From JAKACA01 sp050010115 (GTDB lineage: Bacteria > Actinomycetota > Acidimicrobiia > Acidimicrobiales > Bog-793): DNA of 32,930 nt. A model generated the notes under the pieces. That model saw only the letters and a list, made by a program, of their open reading frames with translations. It searched no databases and was not told where the DNA came from. The DNA lies in assembly GCA_050010115.1 (NCBI GenBank), contig JBEKLQ010000037.1, positions 1 to 32,930 on the forward strand. The letters are read 5' to 3'. The position numbers and the translations under genes are program-made. Position 1 is the stretch's first letter. Every line of letters starts with the position of its first letter. Below are positions 31,658-32,930 of the stretch, piece after piece.

Positions 31658-32725
31658 ATGGGCTCCCAGGAGCTGAGGGAACGGGTGGCGCGCTCGGCCG
31701 CGGAGGTGCTGGCCGAGAAGGGCTATGTCGCCCCGGTCGACGTCCTCGTCGAGATGGGCTGGCTCGCGCCCACCCGCGTCCAGGAGTGGCGCCAGGGTCG
31801 GGTGCCGTGCCTCGAGCGCGTGGTGCAGGCCAACCTCAGCAAGGTCTCCGACGCGATGCGCCTGCTCCGGAGATGGGCGGTGGACAAAGGGTTGCACCCG
31901 AGCGAGACGGCCTACGTTGCTCGCACCCGCGACCGCCGGCAGCTGCGGTTCTCCGTCACCGGGAAGGCGGAGATCGAGCTCGCCTACCGCACCCACTGGG
32001 TCTCCCCGGCCCTGTCGGAGGCCAAACGGAGTCGCCTCGCCGAGGCGCAGTCTCGCCCGCCCGAGCTCGTGGTCGTCTCCGCCGTCGGCGACTTCACCTG
32101 CCCGCAGTGCTCGGGGAGCGACGATCTTCTCCTCATGGAGGGTGACGGGCCGCTCTGCATGGACTGCGTGGACCTCGGCCACCTCGTCTTCCTGCCGCGC
32201 GGCGATGCCGCCCTCACCCGCCGGGCGAAGAAGGCGAGCGGCCTGTCCGCCGTGGTCGTCCGCTTCAGCCGAGCCCGCAAGCGCTACGAGCGCCAGGGCA
32301 TCCTCGTCGAACCTGAGGCGCTCGAACAGGCGGAGCTCGAATGCCTGGAGGACCACGACGTACGGCTCCGCCGCCGCGTGCGCGACGAGCAACGGCGCGG
32401 CGGCGAAGACCGGGACCTGCATGCCCGCTTCGCCGCGTCGATCGCGGAGTTCTTCCCAGGCTGTCCACCCGAGCGAGCCGAGGCCATCGCCGCGCACGCA
32501 GCGTCAAGGGGTAGCGGCCGTGTCGGTCGCAGCGCCGCCGGTCGTGCGCTCGACCCCGAAGCGGTCACCCTCGCCGTCGTCGCCTCTGTACGTCATCGTG
32601 ACACCCGGTACGACCAGCTGTTGATGTCGGGGGTCGAACGCGCCGAGGCCCGGGCCCAGGTACGCTCCGACGTCGAGCGCGTCCTCAATGAGTGGCGCTC
32701 GGTCGTATCGAACGCGGGCGGCTGA
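31658..32725 (+). CDS. DUF2293 domain protein with a zinc ribbon
   Basis: A 355-residue protein. Residues 1-115 are a helical region (RVQEWRQGRVPCLERVVQAN). A Cys4 zinc ribbon follows: CPQC at 148-151 and CMDC at 167-170. A charged, probably coiled segment (ARKRYERQG... to about 260) comes next, then the DUF2293 domain at about 262-350 (FFPGCPPERAEAIAAHAASR, GSGRVGRSAAGRALDPEAVT). Function unknown; the ribbon and basic regions suggest nucleic-acid binding. The ATG at 31658 has CAGG five bases upstream. The frame could begin at 31595 with an Arg-rich extension, judged unlikely. Confidence 0.75.
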   Translation: MGSQELRERVARSAAEVLAEKGYVAPVDVLVEMGWLAPTRVQEWRQGRVPCLERVVQANLSKVSDAMRLLRRWAVDKGLHPSETAYVARTRDRRQLRFSVTGKAEIELAYRTHWVSPALSEAKRSRLAEAQSRPPELVVVSAVGDFTCPQCSGSDDLLLMEGDGPLCMDCVDLGHLVFLPRGDAALTRRAKKASGLSAVVVRFSRARKRYERQGILVEPEALEQAELECLEDHDVRLRRRVRDEQRRGGEDRDLHARFAASIAEFFPGCPPERAEAIAAHAASRGSGRVGRSAAGRALDPEAVTLAVVASVRHRDTRYDQLLMSGVERAEARAQVRSDVERVLNEWRSVVSNAGG

Positions 32726-32734
32726 TCGCTCGCG

Positions 32735-32929
32735 TCAGCGTCCGCGCCTCCTTGTCGGCCCGGCCACGGCCCGCTGGTATGGCCGATCCGGAGCTCGGGC
32801 GGCGGCGTTTTGCCACGCCCACTCACCCACGTGCCCGATCCGTAGCCGTCGTTCGGCACTCTTGACCTGCCGCGAGGAGTCGACGTTCTGCACGATGATC
32901 GGTGTCACGCCTGCGAATGATGGCGAGGG
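32735..32929 (-). CDS. Possible 3' end of a gene entering from the right (partial)
   Basis: From the window edge a minus-strand frame stays open for 64 codons to a TGA at 32737-32735. It reads VTPIIVQNVDSSRQVKSAER then RLRIGHVGEWAWQNAAARA, ending GPTRRRGR. It converges with the DUF2293 gene. The composition is plausible for coding, but no family is recognised and no start is in the window. Confidence 0.3.
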   Translation of the reverse strand, partial: PSPSFAGVTPIIVQNVDSSRQVKSAERRLRIGHVGEWAWQNAAARAPDRPYQRAVAGPTRRRGR

Positions 32930-32930
32930 C

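Noticed and set aside
1..32930. CRISPR arrays, rRNA, tRNA or riboswitches
   Set aside because: No regularly spaced repeats, no T-loop-like tRNA sequence and no rRNA-like segment were noticed on either strand; a covariance-model search could not be run.

Overview
The window is high-GC DNA with dense GTG/TTG start codons, four-base ATGA/GTGA overlaps between genes, leaderless-looking promoters, a deazaflavin (F420)-type nitroreductase family protein and a DUF3817 protein. This suggests an actinobacterium, possibly of the Acidimicrobiia. The lineage is an inference; no rRNA or tRNA gene was seen to settle it.

Layout. (1) 1-4,730, minus strand: the end of a surface-polysaccharide locus. It holds a truncated flippase, a CmcI/rhamnosyl-type methyltransferase, a PglD-like acetyltransferase, a family 2 glycosyltransferase and a DegT aminotransferase, mostly tightly coupled. 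(2) 4,730-6,031: a scar of mobile DNA. The flippase frame breaks exactly at a 75-bp element with TTATGCCG ends, followed by a decayed ISL3 element whose transposase has two frameshifts and has lost about 40 residues. (3) 6,291-9,551: a secreted protein of about six Cys-paired repeats, broken by an internal deletion and frame change, then a 14-helix drug-efflux-type MFS transporter. (4) 9,604-10,175: a MazEF-like toxin-antitoxin pair.

(5) 10,191-23,721: a catabolic island. Rightward: DUF1989 and VOC proteins. Leftward: a three-subunit molybdenum hydroxylase, a ureohydrolase, two short-chain dehydrogenases, an amino-acid permease and a PuuE-type polysaccharide deacetylase fold protein. Rightward again: a PucR regulator, an iron alcohol dehydrogenase and a split-barrel flavin/F420 protein. 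Together these look like uptake, oxidation, ring opening and urea release from a guanidino or N-heterocyclic compound under PucR control. The substrate cannot be read from sequence, and this is the best candidate for an undescribed system here.

(6) 23,709-32,930: an accessory region with a DUF3817 membrane protein, a class II aldolase-fold protein lacking the usual catalytic Glu, three VapBC-type modules, a DUF6424-like protein, an SDR, a frameshifted NTF2-like gene, a deazaflavin nitroreductase-family protein, a gene fragment and a DUF2293 protein. All four toxin-antitoxin modules carry a TANNNT -10 element six or seven bases before the antitoxin start codon, with repeats overlapping it, so all look leaderless and autoregulated. 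Several frameshifts and internal deletions (ISL3 transposase, repeat protein, NTF2-like gene) suggest either local decay or consensus errors in the assembly.
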